From positions 26,726 through 90,725 of the forward strand of contig JAGMCR010000013.1 in the NCBI GenBank assembly GCA_023129115.1: a DNA stretch of 64,000 bases, read 5' to 3'. Positions 42,232 to 51,224 of the stretch are shown here, one piece after another. Origin of the DNA: Candidatus Iainarchaeum sp. GTDB taxonomy: Archaea > B1Sed10-29 > WALL01. Made by a program: the position numbers and the translations under genes. Each line of letters begins with the position of its first letter. Position 1 is the stretch's first letter. The notes under the pieces are model-generated. The model had not been told where the DNA came from, made no database searches, and worked only from the letters and a program-made list of their open reading frames with translations.

Positions 42232-42306
42232 CGGGCGCGGAGGGATTCGAACCCCCGATCCTCGGCTTAGAAGGCCGATGCCCTATCCAAGCTAGGCTAC
42301 GCGCCC
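42232..42306 (-). tRNA. tRNA-Arg (anticodon UCU)
   Basis: A full cloverleaf folds: acceptor GGGCGCG/CGCGCCC, D arm GCCT...GGGC, anticodon stem TCGGC/GCCGA closing loop CTTCTAA (anticodon TCT), variable GGATC, T loop TTCGAAT, discriminator G. CCA is not encoded and there is no intron. It lies directly upstream of argS on the same strand's far side, and its 3' end has served as an insertion point. Confidence 0.96.
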
Positions 42307-42343
42307 ACGAGTGAGATTTTAGCAAAAGGGGATATAAAAATCC

Positions 42344-43978
42344 CTACATTCTTCTCGGCGCCTCGATGCCGAGCAATCGCAGCGTGTTCTCCAGCACAAC
42401 GCTCGCCGCCCCGACCAACGCAAGCAGCGCCGCCTCGTCCTTGGACCCGATTACCTGCTGCTTCGTGTAAAACCCGCTGAACGCGTCCGCCAATGAATAA
42501 GCATAAAGCGCCAGCACGTGCGGCGAATATTCTTTCGCGGCCTCAGCAACAACCTCGTCGAACCGGCTCAGCTCGTAGACCAGCTCCGGCGCGCCAACAA
42601 CTCCGGGCTTGCCCTTCTTGCCAGCCTTGTCGAGAATGCTGTGGCACCGCACGTTCGCGTACTGTATGTAAGGGGCAGTCTCTCCCTCGAACGACAAGCT
42701 CTTTTCCCAGTCGAACACAATCGTCTTCGTGTTCGACACCTTTAGCATGGAATACTTAATCGCGCCAATGCCCACTGCGCGCGCGACGCCTTCCTTGTCC
42801 TCCAAGTCCGGATTCTTTTCCTGCACTTCCTTGAGCGCCCTTTCCTTCGCTTCCTTGGAAAAGTCCTCGTATAGGATTACCTCGCCCTCGCGGCTCTTCA
42901 TCTTCCCGCTCTTCAGCACCACCAATTCGTACGCGAGGTGGAAGCACTTCTCTCCCTGCCTGAACCCCCACTTCTTCAGTGTCTCGAAAAGCATCTGGAA
43001 GTGGAACTTCTGCTCGCTCCCAACCACGTAAACGCTGCGGTCCGGGTCGTAGTCCCCGAACTTGTGCTTCGCGAGCGCCAAATCCGAAGTAGAGTACAGT
43101 GTCGTCCCGTCGCTCCGCTGCAGCAGGTTCACCCCCGCCGGCGAGTTGTCGACAATGACCGCGCCGTCGTCCACCTTGGCAACGCCCTTGCCAATCAGTT
43201 CCTTCACGATTTCCTTTGTCTCGCCCTTAATGTCCGACTCGTAGTACCACTTGTCGAAGTCCGCGCCGAGCTCTTCGTAAATCTTCTTGAACTCGTCAAG
43301 GCTCCACTCCCTGGTCTCGTTCATGAGCTTTATGGCTTCCGCGTCGCCCGAGTCCATCTTCTGCAACAGCTCCCGCACTTCTTTGTCGCCCTCGGGATTC
43401 TCCCTCAGCTTCTTGCTCGCCTCGGCGTAAATCTCGCCGAGCCACTTACCCTTGTTCTCGGGCGGCTCTTCGCCGGCGTGGAACTTCTGCAGCGCCCACA
43501 GCGTCTTCGCCACGTGCAATCCAAGGTCGTTGATGTAATTGACGCGAATCACTTTGTGGCCGGCGTGCTCGAGGATGTTGGACAGCGCAATCCCCAGTGC
43601 AGTGTTCCGCAAATGCCCGATGTGAAAGGCCTTGTGCGTGTTCGGCTCGGAGTACTCGACCATTACGCTTTCGGCCTGCTTCCCCTTGCCGTAGTTATTT
43701 TTTTCAGAAAGTATTTTTTCGACTAATTGCTTCGAGTAATCCTCAGAAGGAAAAAAATTGACGTACGGCCCAATCGCCTTCGCAGTGAACAGCGGCGACT
43801 TGATTTTCCCCGCGACTTCCTTCGCCTTTTCCGCTGGATTCCCGCCGAGCTCGAACGCGACGCGGCTGGCGAAAAACCCCATTTCCGGCTTCGGCGCAGG
43901 GCCAAGGCTCTCGGGGGATACCGGCTTCCCAGTGGCATCGGACAAGAGCCTTGCTGCCTCGGCCTTGAGTTCAAGCAT
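42344..43978 (-). CDS. argS: Arginyl-tRNA synthetase
   Basis: 544 residues, class I. HIGH motif in HKAFHIGHLRNTALG, KMSK variant KSGKMKSREG, and a DALR anticodon-binding end finishing LLGIEAPRRM, as usual for ArgRS. The N-terminal Add-1 domain is shortened. It charges tRNA-Arg with arginine and stops 37 bases from a tRNA-Arg gene. Three bases separate it from argH, so synthesis and use of arginine are encoded together. Confidence 0.95.
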   Translation of the reverse strand: MLELKAEAARLLSDATGKPVSPESLGPAPKPEMGFFASRVAFELGGNPAEKAKEVAGKIKSPLFTAKAIGPYVNFFPSEDYSKQLVEKILSEKNNYGKGKQAESVMVEYSEPNTHKAFHIGHLRNTALGIALSNILEHAGHKVIRVNYINDLGLHVAKTLWALQKFHAGEEPPENKGKWLGEIYAEASKKLRENPEGDKEVRELLQKMDSGDAEAIKLMNETREWSLDEFKKIYEELGADFDKWYYESDIKGETKEIVKELIGKGVAKVDDGAVIVDNSPAGVNLLQRSDGTTLYSTSDLALAKHKFGDYDPDRSVYVVGSEQKFHFQMLFETLKKWGFRQGEKCFHLAYELVVLKSGKMKSREGEVILYEDFSKEAKERALKEVQEKNPDLEDKEGVARAVGIGAIKYSMLKVSNTKTIVFDWEKSLSFEGETAPYIQYANVRCHSILDKAGKKGKPGVVGAPELVYELSRFDEVVAEAAKEYSPHVLALYAYSLADAFSGFYTKQQVIGSKDEAALLALVGAASVVLENTLRLLGIEAPRRM

Positions 43979-43981
43979 ACT

Positions 43982-45208
43982 CTAAGACTTCGTTTCCTTC
44001 TTTTTTAATGGTTTCGAGGGGTTGCCCGGGAACCCAAGCACTTTCTTCAATCCAATGCTGTCCCCTACCGAAATGCTCCCGCCGCCGCTTTTGTACGCGT
44101 CGCGCCACGGCGTCCCCTTCAATGCCTCGAGCGCAGCCTTGTCGGTCGCAAGAACTTCCCCGCCGCACTCCGCAAGCATCTTTTCCGCGTCGGGCTCCAG
44201 CGCCCCCACAACTTCTGTCGCCGCCTTTATCGCTGGAATGATTTCGCCAAACGCCTGCATCAGCAGCTTCTTCGTCTCCTGCTCGTCACGGTTGTACCCC
44301 GACGGCAGGCCCACGCAAACGCCGAGCGCTGCCGCCTGCAGCCCAAGCACCACGCCGGCCTTCGCCTTCACCAGCTCCAGCGCGTCGCAGTTCTTCTTGT
44401 GGGGCATTACGCTGCTCCCCGTGCACACGGCGTCCTTGAACGACACCATGCCAAGGAGGTAAAGCAGCAGCAGGTCCTGAGCCAGCTTACTTAGGTCAAG
44501 CCCTACTGCTGCCAGTGCATTCAGGGCAAGGAAAGTGTTTTTGCCGCGCGAGGCCACGGCACTAAGCGTGTTCCAGTGCACCCCGGAAAACCCGAGCTCT
44601 TCCGCCAGCATCTCGCGGTCCACCGGGAACACCGACCCGAAGCCCGCGCACGCGCCGAGCGGGCACTTGTCAATCACCTTAATCGTTGCACTAATGTACT
44701 CGCAGTCGTTCACCAGCGACTCCGCGTGGCTGCACCCCCAGTGCTCCAGCGTCGTCGGCATCGCCTTCTGCATGTGCGTGAATCCGGGCATGGGGAGGGG
44801 CGGGAGGGATTGCAGTGCCCCCGCCAGCTCCTCCATGGCCTTACTCGTTTCCACCAAGCTATCCTTGCTGTACATCAGCATGTCAGTGGCAACCAAGTCG
44901 TTCCGCGAGCGCGCAGTATGAAGCTTTTTCCCCGCCGGCGTCTCCTTCGTGACAAACGCCTCGACGTTCGCGTGCACGTCCTCGAGCGACGGGTCCAGCT
45001 CCATTGACTTCGCCTTCTCCAGCGCCGCCAGCAACTCCGCCAATTCCGCTTCGCTGACCACGCCAATCTTGTGCAGCATCTTGGCGTGCGCCATTCCCGC
45101 GGCTATGTCGTACTGCAAAAGCCCCTTGTCGAGCGCAACGTCCTTGCCGCTCGTGAATTCCTCAATAGTCTTCGAGACGTCCTCGCCGCTCTTGCTCCAC
45201 ACCTTCAC
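43982..45208 (-). CDS. argH: Argininosuccinate lyase
   Basis: 408 residues, from a GTG that overlaps the argG stop as GTGA; the in-frame extension upstream is out-of-frame argG. HTARSRNDLVATD and GSSVMPHKKNCDALELVKAK are the fumarase/aspartase superfamily signatures with the catalytic serine loop. It splits argininosuccinate into arginine and fumarate. It is about 50 residues shorter than bacterial ArgH, mainly at both ends. Confidence 0.93.
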   Translation of the reverse strand: MKVWSKSGEDVSKTIEEFTSGKDVALDKGLLQYDIAAGMAHAKMLHKIGVVSEAELAELLAALEKAKSMELDPSLEDVHANVEAFVTKETPAGKKLHTARSRNDLVATDMLMYSKDSLVETSKAMEELAGALQSLPPLPMPGFTHMQKAMPTTLEHWGCSHAESLVNDCEYISATIKVIDKCPLGACAGFGSVFPVDREMLAEELGFSGVHWNTLSAVASRGKNTFLALNALAAVGLDLSKLAQDLLLLYLLGMVSFKDAVCTGSSVMPHKKNCDALELVKAKAGVVLGLQAAALGVCVGLPSGYNRDEQETKKLLMQAFGEIIPAIKAATEVVGALEPDAEKMLAECGGEVLATDKAALEALKGTPWRDAYKSGGGSISVGDSIGLKKVLGFPGNPSKPLKKKETKS

Positions 45209-46434
45209 GCCATCACCTTCTTCGCGGTCACTGTGTTCAGCCCCCACAGCTTGATGAACCCGTGCGAGTGAAGCTGGTCGAACCCGCTGTCCGACGAGTA
45301 CGTAATCAGGTTGTGGTCGTAAATCGCGTTGCCGCTCTTTCTGCCGACTACTTTTGCGTGGCCCTTGAACAGCTTCAGCGTCACTTCGCCGGTCACTTTT
45401 TTCTGGGACTCGTCGATGAACGCGTTCATCGCGTCCATCACTGGGTTGAACCACAGCCCATAGTAGACCGTCTCGGCCCAGTGCTTGTCGACGAACGGCT
45501 TGAACTGGTTCTCTTCCTTTGTGAAGACAAACTTCTCCAGGTCCTTGTGCGCGTTAAGCAGGAGTGTCGAGCCCGGGCACTCGTACACCTCGCGGCTCTT
45601 CAGCCCGATTGTCCGGTCCTCCATCGCGTCGATTATCCCAATGCCGTGCTTCGCGCCGAGCGCGTTCAATTCCTCGAGCAGCCCCACGCCACCAATCGGC
45701 TTGCCCCCCTCGAACTTGACAGTGACCGTCTCGGCAACGTCGGGCGCGTCCTCCGGCAGCGCCACCCAGTCAAAGACGTCTTCCGGCGGCTCCAGCGACG
45801 GATCCTCCAGCGGCCCGCACTCGCTTGACTTGCCCCAGATGTTGCTGTCGACCGAGTAGGGGCTGTGCGCCTTCACCGGCAAGTGGATGCCCTGGCCCTC
45901 GGCCCACGCGATTTCTTCGTCGCGGCCCAGGTTCCAGTCGCGCACGGGCGCGATTATTTTCGCGTCCGGCATCAATGAATGCGTGCAGATGTCGAAGCGC
46001 ACCTGGTCGTTCCCCTTTCCTGTGCAGCCGTGCGCCAGCGCGTCCGCCCCCTCTTTTTTCGCGGCCTCGACCAATTTCTCGACAATAATCGGCCGTCCCA
46101 GCGCCGTGGAATTTGGGTAGCTCCCCTGGTACAGGCAGTTCGCCTTCACGGCCTGCCAGCAAGGCCCTTCCACGAACTCTTCGGTCGCGTCGAAGAAGTA
46201 GTGCTTCGCGCCCAGTGACTCCGCCTTTTCCTTTGCCTTTTCCCAGCCGCTGCCGTTGTACTCGTCCTGCCCGAGCCCAACCGTGACCGCGACGACTTCC
46301 GCGCCGCACACTTCCTGGATTAGCGGAATCATGACGCTGGTGTCCACTCCCCCGCTGTACGCGAGGACCACTTTCTCCACGCCATCGTACTGGCCAACAT
46401 CAATCTTTGACTTTATTTTTTCGACTAAATCCAT
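45205..46434 (-). CDS. argG: Argininosuccinate synthase
   Basis: About 409 residues from MDLVEKIKSKID. KVVLAYSGGVDTSVMIPL is the ATP-pyrophosphatase P-loop, followed by YPNSTALGRPIIV and HGCTGKGNDQVRFD, all typical of ArgG. It joins citrulline and aspartate. First gene of argG-argH-argS; the divergent HTH-ACT gene is a likely local regulator. Ornithine-pathway genes are not in the window, so citrulline may come from elsewhere. Confidence 0.95.
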   Translation of the reverse strand: MDLVEKIKSKIDVGQYDGVEKVVLAYSGGVDTSVMIPLIQEVCGAEVVAVTVGLGQDEYNGSGWEKAKEKAESLGAKHYFFDATEEFVEGPCWQAVKANCLYQGSYPNSTALGRPIIVEKLVEAAKKEGADALAHGCTGKGNDQVRFDICTHSLMPDAKIIAPVRDWNLGRDEEIAWAEGQGIHLPVKAHSPYSVDSNIWGKSSECGPLEDPSLEPPEDVFDWVALPEDAPDVAETVTVKFEGGKPIGGVGLLEELNALGAKHGIGIIDAMEDRTIGLKSREVYECPGSTLLLNAHKDLEKFVFTKEENQFKPFVDKHWAETVYYGLWFNPVMDAMNAFIDESQKKVTGEVTLKLFKGHAKVVGRKSGNAIYDHNLITYSSDSGFDQLHSHGFIKLWGLNTVTAKKVMA

Positions 46435-46582
46435 TTTGTCCACCCCACACACTACATAGAACAAGGGGCGCTTCAGCGCCTCTCTGCAATCGGACTGAGG
46501 GAGCCCATGCCCATAATTGTCCCGAAAGCCTTATATATCATTTTCGGCATAAATGACGCAGAACAAACAAATGGTGTTTTAA

Positions 46583-47206
46583 ATGAAACAAAGTGTGACT
46601 CGGCAGGTTTTCGCTGCCCTGGACGCGAACCCGTACATGAAGCAGGCGATTAAGTACGGGATTGCGAACCATTCGGCGATTGCGAAGAAACTGGGCGTCA
46701 AGGGGAGCCAGGCCGCCGTCAAGGCGGCGGTCCGCCGGTACGCGGAGCAATTGGACTACCACGACTATTCAAAGGGCCTGAAGAAATTGTTTTCGGCGAC
46801 GCGATTGGTGCTGAAGAGCGACGTGGCGGTTTTAATCCTCCGGCCTTCGCTTGACTCTTTGCTCGCCGCCCAAAAGGTCTCAAAAATACTTGGCACTGAG
46901 TTTTCGATGATTAGCTCTGCGAGCGCCATTACCTTGATAATCAACCAGAAGAACTTGGGGGCGGTAAAGAAGGCAATCGGCGCGAAGAACGTGATTGGCT
47001 CAGCCAAAAACCAGTATATCCTGCTGCTTACGTCGCCGGAGGGGATTGAGTCCACGCCTGGCTGGGTTGCCTTCCTGACCGAGCTCTTGGCGCGCGACGG
47101 CATTAACATTAGGGAGTATTACTCCTGCTACACAGACACAGTGTTTGTCCTGGACAAGAAGGACGCCTTGAAGGCGTACGAGCTCCTGGACAGTGTTCTG
47201 GGATAG
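46583..47206 (+). CDS. HTH and ACT-domain regulator
   Basis: 207 residues. The N-terminal 70 (QAIKYGIANHSAIAKKLGVKGSQAAVKAAVRRY) are helix-turn-helix-like, and the rest holds two ACT-like halves (LLTSPEGIESTPGWVAFLTELLARDGINIREYYSCYTDTVFVL). ACT domains bind amino acids. Divergent from argG, it is a plausible amino-acid-responsive regulator of that cluster (inference). CTTATATATC about 50 bases upstream is a TATA-like box. Confidence 0.7.
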   Translation: MKQSVTRQVFAALDANPYMKQAIKYGIANHSAIAKKLGVKGSQAAVKAAVRRYAEQLDYHDYSKGLKKLFSATRLVLKSDVAVLILRPSLDSLLAAQKVSKILGTEFSMISSASAITLIINQKNLGAVKKAIGAKNVIGSAKNQYILLLTSPEGIESTPGWVAFLTELLARDGINIREYYSCYTDTVFVLDKKDALKAYELLDSVLG

Positions 47207-47208
47207 CT

Positions 47209-47496
47209 TTATTCTTGGACGGTGAGCTTGCCGAATCTTCCGGTGCTCAGCTGCTTGTCGCCCTGGTATTCGCCGACCCAGCCGTTCTCGATGACGATTT
47301 TGTCGCCTTTCTTGACTTTTCCGATGTCATCGTTCCAAAGAGTAATCTTGACTTCGCCTGTGTCGTCTTTTGCCGTGGCGCTGCACACAGTGCCGTTCCC
47401 GCGGGCGTTGCTCCACTCTCTCGCCTCGTCCAAATCGACGATTTCCAGCTCGATGCGGTCGCACGCCTGCCTTACCTGTAGTTCGTTAACTTTCAT
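47209..47496 (-). CDS. Single OB-fold RPA-like nucleic-acid-binding protein
   Basis: About 95 residues from MKVNELQVRQACDRIELEIV. GNGTVCSATAKDDTGEVKITLWNDD...KGDKIVIENGWVGEY is the OB fold of archaeal RPA/SSB-type proteins. As a one-fold protein it resembles small archaeal SSBs that bind DNA or RNA. Converges closely with the ACT regulator gene. Confidence 0.82.
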   Translation of the reverse strand: MKVNELQVRQACDRIELEIVDLDEAREWSNARGNGTVCSATAKDDTGEVKITLWNDDIGKVKKGDKIVIENGWVGEYQGDKQLSTGRFGKLTVQE

Positions 47497-47562
47497 GGTA
47501 ACCACCAGAGGCGGGTATTGTGAGGGTTATGGTTTAAATACTTTTGTATGGTAACCCCTTGT

Positions 47563-48024
47563 ATGCTAGTCAAAGACATCATGACCAAGGACCCCAAGAC
47601 CATTCCAGTGGACGCCACAATCCACGACATCGTCGAATTGTTCAGGAAGCACCGCATCCGCGGGGCCCCAGTCGTTAAGAAGCACCGCTTGGTTGGCATC
47701 GTCACTGAATACGACTTGCTGGACTTCATGGAACTCCACGAGTTCGGCGGAAAGCTCTGGCTCCCCGCGCCGTTCGACTTCATCGAGGCCGTCCTCGACG
47801 CGAAGCAAGAGGTCTACGAGGTCAAGAAAGAGTTCGAGAAGCTCCGCAACGCCACGGCAGAAAAAGTCATGAGCACCGACGTAGTCACAGTCGCGCCGAC
47901 TGCACACGTCTCCGAAGTCGCGGACTTAATGACCGAAGGCAACCTCACCCACGTCCCCGTGGTCGAAGACGACAAATTGGTGGGGCTCGTCACGCGAAGC
48001 GACTTGATAAAGAGCCTATTGTGA
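47563..48024 (+). CDS. Tandem CBS-domain protein
   Basis: 153 residues: CBS 1 at VKDIMTKDPKTIPVDATIHDIV...GAPVVKKHRLVGIVTEYDLL and CBS 2 at AEKVMSTDVVTVAPTAHVSEV...HVPVVEDDKLVGLVTRSDLI, with a 45-residue helical insert between. CBS pairs sense adenine nucleotides. I use the second ATG since TTTAAATACT at about 47531-47540 sets the leaderless start there. Target unknown. Confidence 0.88.
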   Translation: MLVKDIMTKDPKTIPVDATIHDIVELFRKHRIRGAPVVKKHRLVGIVTEYDLLDFMELHEFGGKLWLPAPFDFIEAVLDAKQEVYEVKKEFEKLRNATAEKVMSTDVVTVAPTAHVSEVADLMTEGNLTHVPVVEDDKLVGLVTRSDLIKSLL

Positions 48025-48028
48025 TTTC

Positions 48029-48385
48029 ATGAGGCTAATCAAGTCTTCTGAGGGCTCGTGGGTCAATGGAGAAGGCGAGTTCAACTACCGCAAAAAAGTC
48101 CGGATGGACAGCGTGCCACAGCCAGTAAACCTAGTCCAAGACGTAGTGATCCCGGCGGGCGGCACAGTCAAGGCCCACGCGCACCGCCAGACAAGCGAAA
48201 TCTTTTACGTGACACGCGGCACACTGAAAATCACTGTCGAAGGAAAAGAGTTCGGCCTTGTCCCCGGCGACATAGTGCTTGTCGACACCGGGGAAGAGCA
48301 CGCGTTCGCCAACGAGTCCGGCACAGGCGCCGGGCTGCTTGTGCTGAAAATAAACTACACAAAAGGCGACTCGTTGCTCGGCTAA
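48029..48385 (+). CDS. Cupin-domain protein
   Basis: 118 residues. VIPAGGTVKAHAHRQTSEIFYVTRGTLKITVEGKEF and LVPGDIVLVDTGEEHAFANES supply the two cupin motifs with metal-binding His-x-His, Glu and His. Single-domain cupins include isomerases and sensors; the substrate is unknown. Four bases after the CBS gene, so co-transcribed. Confidence 0.85.
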   Translation: MRLIKSSEGSWVNGEGEFNYRKKVRMDSVPQPVNLVQDVVIPAGGTVKAHAHRQTSEIFYVTRGTLKITVEGKEFGLVPGDIVLVDTGEEHAFANESGTGAGLLVLKINYTKGDSLLG

Positions 48386-49005
48386 ACCGCGCCGATTAAC
48401 GTGGCAACAACAACCATTGCCAGCCACGCCGCAATCGGTATCGACAGGTTGTCGTCAATCATTGTCAAGTACGCTTCCGCGAGCATTCCCACGACAGCGC
48501 CCACGGCCGCGATTATCATTGCCTCGGTCGTCGGCAGCAATAGCTTCAATACAAACGCGGCGCCGAAGAACGCTGCGCCGAACCCGACGACGCTTCCCTC
48601 GTAGCTCTTTGTCTGCGTGCGCGGCAGCCTCTTGCGCCCGATTTTTCTGCCGAGCCCCGTGCAAATCGAGTCGCCGATTGCGACAATCAGCATCGCCGCG
48701 ACGACGAATTCCTTGGCTATCCCGAGGTACAGCGACGCGACAAAGATGGACAGCACCCCAAGGAAGTACCACGTGACGCCGGACGCGGGCGGCTTGCCCT
48801 TGCGCTCGGTATTGTCCACGAGCCACGAAAAGAACGGAATCTTTTTCCCGCGCTTTATGCGGCTGGAGAGCACGAACGTGAGGAACGAGCATATCGCGAG
48901 GAACGCGAACCCCTCCTCTGTTGTGGACAGGTGGACAATGGAGGCGAAGAACAGCCCCGAGAACAGGTGCAGTGCCTGCCGCCTTGTCTCTAGGTCAATA
49001 ATCAT
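48382..49005 (-). CDS. Polyprenol/diacylglycerol kinase-like (Sec59 family) membrane protein
   Basis: 207 residues, six or seven hydrophobic helices. VAIGDSICTGLGRKIGRKRL...TKSYEGSVVGFGAAF is the conserved CTP-dependent dolichol kinase/phytol kinase signature. In archaea such enzymes phosphorylate lipid alcohols for glycan carriers. Converges with the cupin gene with a four-base overlap. Confidence 0.78.
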   Translation of the reverse strand: MIIDLETRRQALHLFSGLFFASIVHLSTTEEGFAFLAICSFLTFVLSSRIKRGKKIPFFSWLVDNTERKGKPPASGVTWYFLGVLSIFVASLYLGIAKEFVVAAMLIVAIGDSICTGLGRKIGRKRLPRTQTKSYEGSVVGFGAAFFGAAFVLKLLLPTTEAMIIAAVGAVVGMLAEAYLTMIDDNLSIPIAAWLAMVVVATLIGAV

Positions 49006-49078
49006 GCAACCCGGATTAGCCTCGCCCCTGCTTTTATACCTAATGGTTTATATTCCAGGGTTGCCAAAATTATGCACA

Positions 49079-49843
49079 ATGCCGAAAGAAGTGCACCACA
49101 CGATGAGCATGAAGAAGTTTTTGAAGCTCAGCTTTATCCCCGAAACTCTGAGGAACCACCACCTCGGGCGGAATAAGGTTAATCCAAACGACAAGGTGGG
49201 GGAGTATCCGCTTGCCGTCGTCAAGAAGCTTCGCAAGGACATAGCCGAGGCCCTTGTGACGGCGCCGGGAAAAGGCATGGACGCCAAGCAGTCATATCTA
49301 GCGGAGACAAAGCCCCACATCGATGGCCTCATCAAGGAAAAGTCCGCGAGGGGCGAAATCGAGCTAACGCCCGAAGGGCCAGAAGAGCCTGAAGCAACTT
49401 CTGTTTACGAAGGGGAGGAGGAAACGCAGCCGCCGGTTTACGTGAAGGATGAAGAGGCGCAACCGCTTCCTGAAGAGGCTAAGCCCAAGTTGCCTCCGCC
49501 GCCCCCCGGTTTCATGCCGATTAGTGCCATTACAGAAAATCTTAGTAGACTAGTTGACGTAATTCATGCCAGTGCCCTTAATTCTCAGAGGGCACGTGTT
49601 GTCAGTGAGTTGGGACAAATAGTAAGAAAGTACGAGCGGAGAGGAAAGCACATAGACCTTGACTTGTTCACTAATGAGCTACTGAGTTCTCGACTTAATA
49701 GATATTTTCCAGCGATAGACATGCACAGCGAGAGGACGTTCTTTCCGGAAGAGCCCCCTTTTGGCGTTCCTGAAGGCGAGAACTACCAGCTCAAATTGCG
49801 CGAGGCGCTGAGGGAGCACTTCAAGGAATACCTCACGACATAA
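49079..49843 (+). CDS. Hypothetical protein with Pro/Glu-rich linker
   Basis: 254 residues from the ATG about 27 bases after GGTTTATATTCC; the open frame extends further upstream only as the shadow of the kinase gene. N-terminal basic helices (MKKFLKLSFIPETLRNHHLG), a linker rich in Pro and Glu (about 95-150, ending KLPPPPPGF), and a helical C-terminus (LKLREALREHFKEYL). The linker style resembles the island proteins at 27-34 kb but I see no shared module. Confidence 0.55.
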   Translation: MPKEVHHTMSMKKFLKLSFIPETLRNHHLGRNKVNPNDKVGEYPLAVVKKLRKDIAEALVTAPGKGMDAKQSYLAETKPHIDGLIKEKSARGEIELTPEGPEEPEATSVYEGEEETQPPVYVKDEEAQPLPEEAKPKLPPPPPGFMPISAITENLSRLVDVIHASALNSQRARVVSELGQIVRKYERRGKHIDLDLFTNELLSSRLNRYFPAIDMHSERTFFPEEPPFGVPEGENYQLKLREALREHFKEYLTT

Positions 49844-49888
49844 GGTAACCTTTTTAAAACCCAAAACCTCAATTGTCCCCCACACGGG

Positions 49889-50001
49889 GGGCGTGTAGCT
49901 TAGCCTGGTTTAGAGCGCCGGTCTTATATGGCAGCGTTCCAGACATTCGGCCGTGTGCCGGAGACAACCGGAGGTCCCGAGTTCGAATCTCGGCACGCCC
50001 A
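49889..50001 (+). tRNA. tRNA-Ile (anticodon UAU) with 37-base intron
   Basis: Exons 49889-49928 and 49966-50001 give a 76-base cloverleaf: acceptor GGGCGTG/CACGCCC, D stem GCTT/GAGC, anticodon stem CCGGT/ACCGG with loop CTTATAA, T arm CCGAG-TTCGAAT-CTCGG, discriminator A. The intron lies after position 37 and fits a bulge-helix-bulge: bulges UA^U and AC^A, outer helix GGCA/UGCC. The anticodon reads AUA, normally decoded in archaea by an agmatidine-modified CAU tRNA, so this is unusual. CTTTTTAAAACC upstream is the promoter box. Confidence 0.93.
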
Positions 50002-50062
50002 TCCCGGGATGGGCGGCGTTGCAGCACGCTCATCCGCAAAACCCCTTCGCGAGGGATTAACA

Positions 50063-51187
50063 ATGGCAAAGAAAGCAACAAAAAAGAAGACAAAGAAAAA
50101 GCCGGCGAAGCACGCCCACACGCCAAAGCCAAAGGGCTTATTGGAAGGGTTCACCAGCACAAAAATGACTTCCAGCATGTGGAACTGGGCAATAGTCCTC
50201 GTCGCGGCCATCCTCATCATTGGCATGGCGTTGACGGCAGCTCGGTTCGCCACGGAAGGCGGCATTGCTACTGTGGTGGAGGTCCCCAAGCTTGTGTACA
50301 CCGGGCCCAAGGGCATGAGCGACGCCGAAGTAATAGCGATTTCAGAGGACTTCATCACCAACAACCTGGTCCCGCCAGGAATTGAGGTCACTGTGAACAG
50401 CGTCGAGGAAGAGTCCGGCGTCTACAAGCTGAACATCACCCTGTCCTCGGACGAGGGCGACAACAACGTCCTTGGCTACCTGACGAAGGACGGCGAATTG
50501 TTCTTCTACGGCGTGTCCGAAGTCGAGCCGGAAGAAGAAGCGCCCGAGCCGACGCCCGTGCCGGTGAAGGCCGGGTTCGACGCGCCCGACCAGGAAAAGC
50601 CCGAGGTAAAGTTCTTTGTAATGAGCTTCTGCCCGTTCGGCCAGCAGGCCGAAAAGGGCCTAGAGCCCGTGTACCAATTGCTCGGCGACTCTGTCGACTG
50701 GTCACCGCACTTCGTGATTTACGAGGACTACCGCGGTGGCGGCGAGGACTACTGCATTGACGACGGCAAGCTGTGCTCGATGCACGGCATCGACGAGTTG
50801 AACGAGAACATCCGCCAGGCCTGCATAGGCCGCGACTACGGCAGCGACACACTGTGGACGTACCTGAAGTACGTGTTCGACAACTGCAAGCTCGGCAACA
50901 TCAACACGTGCTGGCTCAAGGCTGCCGAAGCGGCGAACGTTGACTCGGACGCAGTGAGTGCGTGCCAGGAAGCCGACGGCGTTGCGTTGATGGCTGCGGA
51001 GAGGGCGCTTAATGTCGAGTACGAAGTGCGCGGCTCACCTGCTGTGTTCGTCAACGGCGAGAAGTTCAACGGCGGCAGAGCCCCCGAGGACTACAAGGGA
51101 GCAATCTGCACCGGATTCGAAGACGCCCCGACAGGCTGCGAGGAATCACTCGGCGCGGCCACCGGCAGCGCAAGCGGCTCTTGTTGA
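50063..51187 (+). CDS. Membrane-anchored Dsb-like thioredoxin-fold protein
   Basis: 374 residues. A basic start (KKATKKKTKKKPAK), one membrane helix at about 42-62, a linker, and from about residue 180 a thioredoxin-like fold: VKFFVMSFCPFGQQAEKGLEPVY and later GSPAVFVNGEKFNG with the cis-proline. The active-site motif has only one cysteine (CPFG), but more cysteines follow (YCIDDGKLCSMHG, NCKLGNINTCW). It probably handles disulfides or acts as an extracytoplasmic thiol protein. Its last 17 codons and terminator hairpin are repeated at 52919 beyond an inserted ATPase gene. Confidence 0.8.
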   Translation: MAKKATKKKTKKKPAKHAHTPKPKGLLEGFTSTKMTSSMWNWAIVLVAAILIIGMALTAARFATEGGIATVVEVPKLVYTGPKGMSDAEVIAISEDFITNNLVPPGIEVTVNSVEEESGVYKLNITLSSDEGDNNVLGYLTKDGELFFYGVSEVEPEEEAPEPTPVPVKAGFDAPDQEKPEVKFFVMSFCPFGQQAEKGLEPVYQLLGDSVDWSPHFVIYEDYRGGGEDYCIDDGKLCSMHGIDELNENIRQACIGRDYGSDTLWTYLKYVFDNCKLGNINTCWLKAAEAANVDSDAVSACQEADGVALMAAERALNVEYEVRGSPAVFVNGEKFNGGRAPEDYKGAICTGFEDAPTGCEESLGAATGSASGSC

Positions 51188-51202
51188 AAAGCTTTAGAAA
51201 CC

Positions 51203-51224
51203 CGGGCAGCCCTGCGCTGCCCCG
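51203..51224 (+). terminator. Hairpin terminator after the Dsb-like gene
   Basis: CGGGCAGC and GCTGCCCCG pair around a five-base loop and are followed by a T-rich run. A diverged equivalent (CGGCAGCC/GGCTGCCG plus T-run) follows the duplicated gene end near 52979-53012, which shows that the repeated block includes the terminator. Confidence 0.7.

Noticed and set aside
48617..49078. An N-terminal extension of the hypothetical protein at 49079
   Set aside because: The upstream open frame is antisense to the polyprenol-kinase-like gene, and a TATA-like box fixes the start near 49079.
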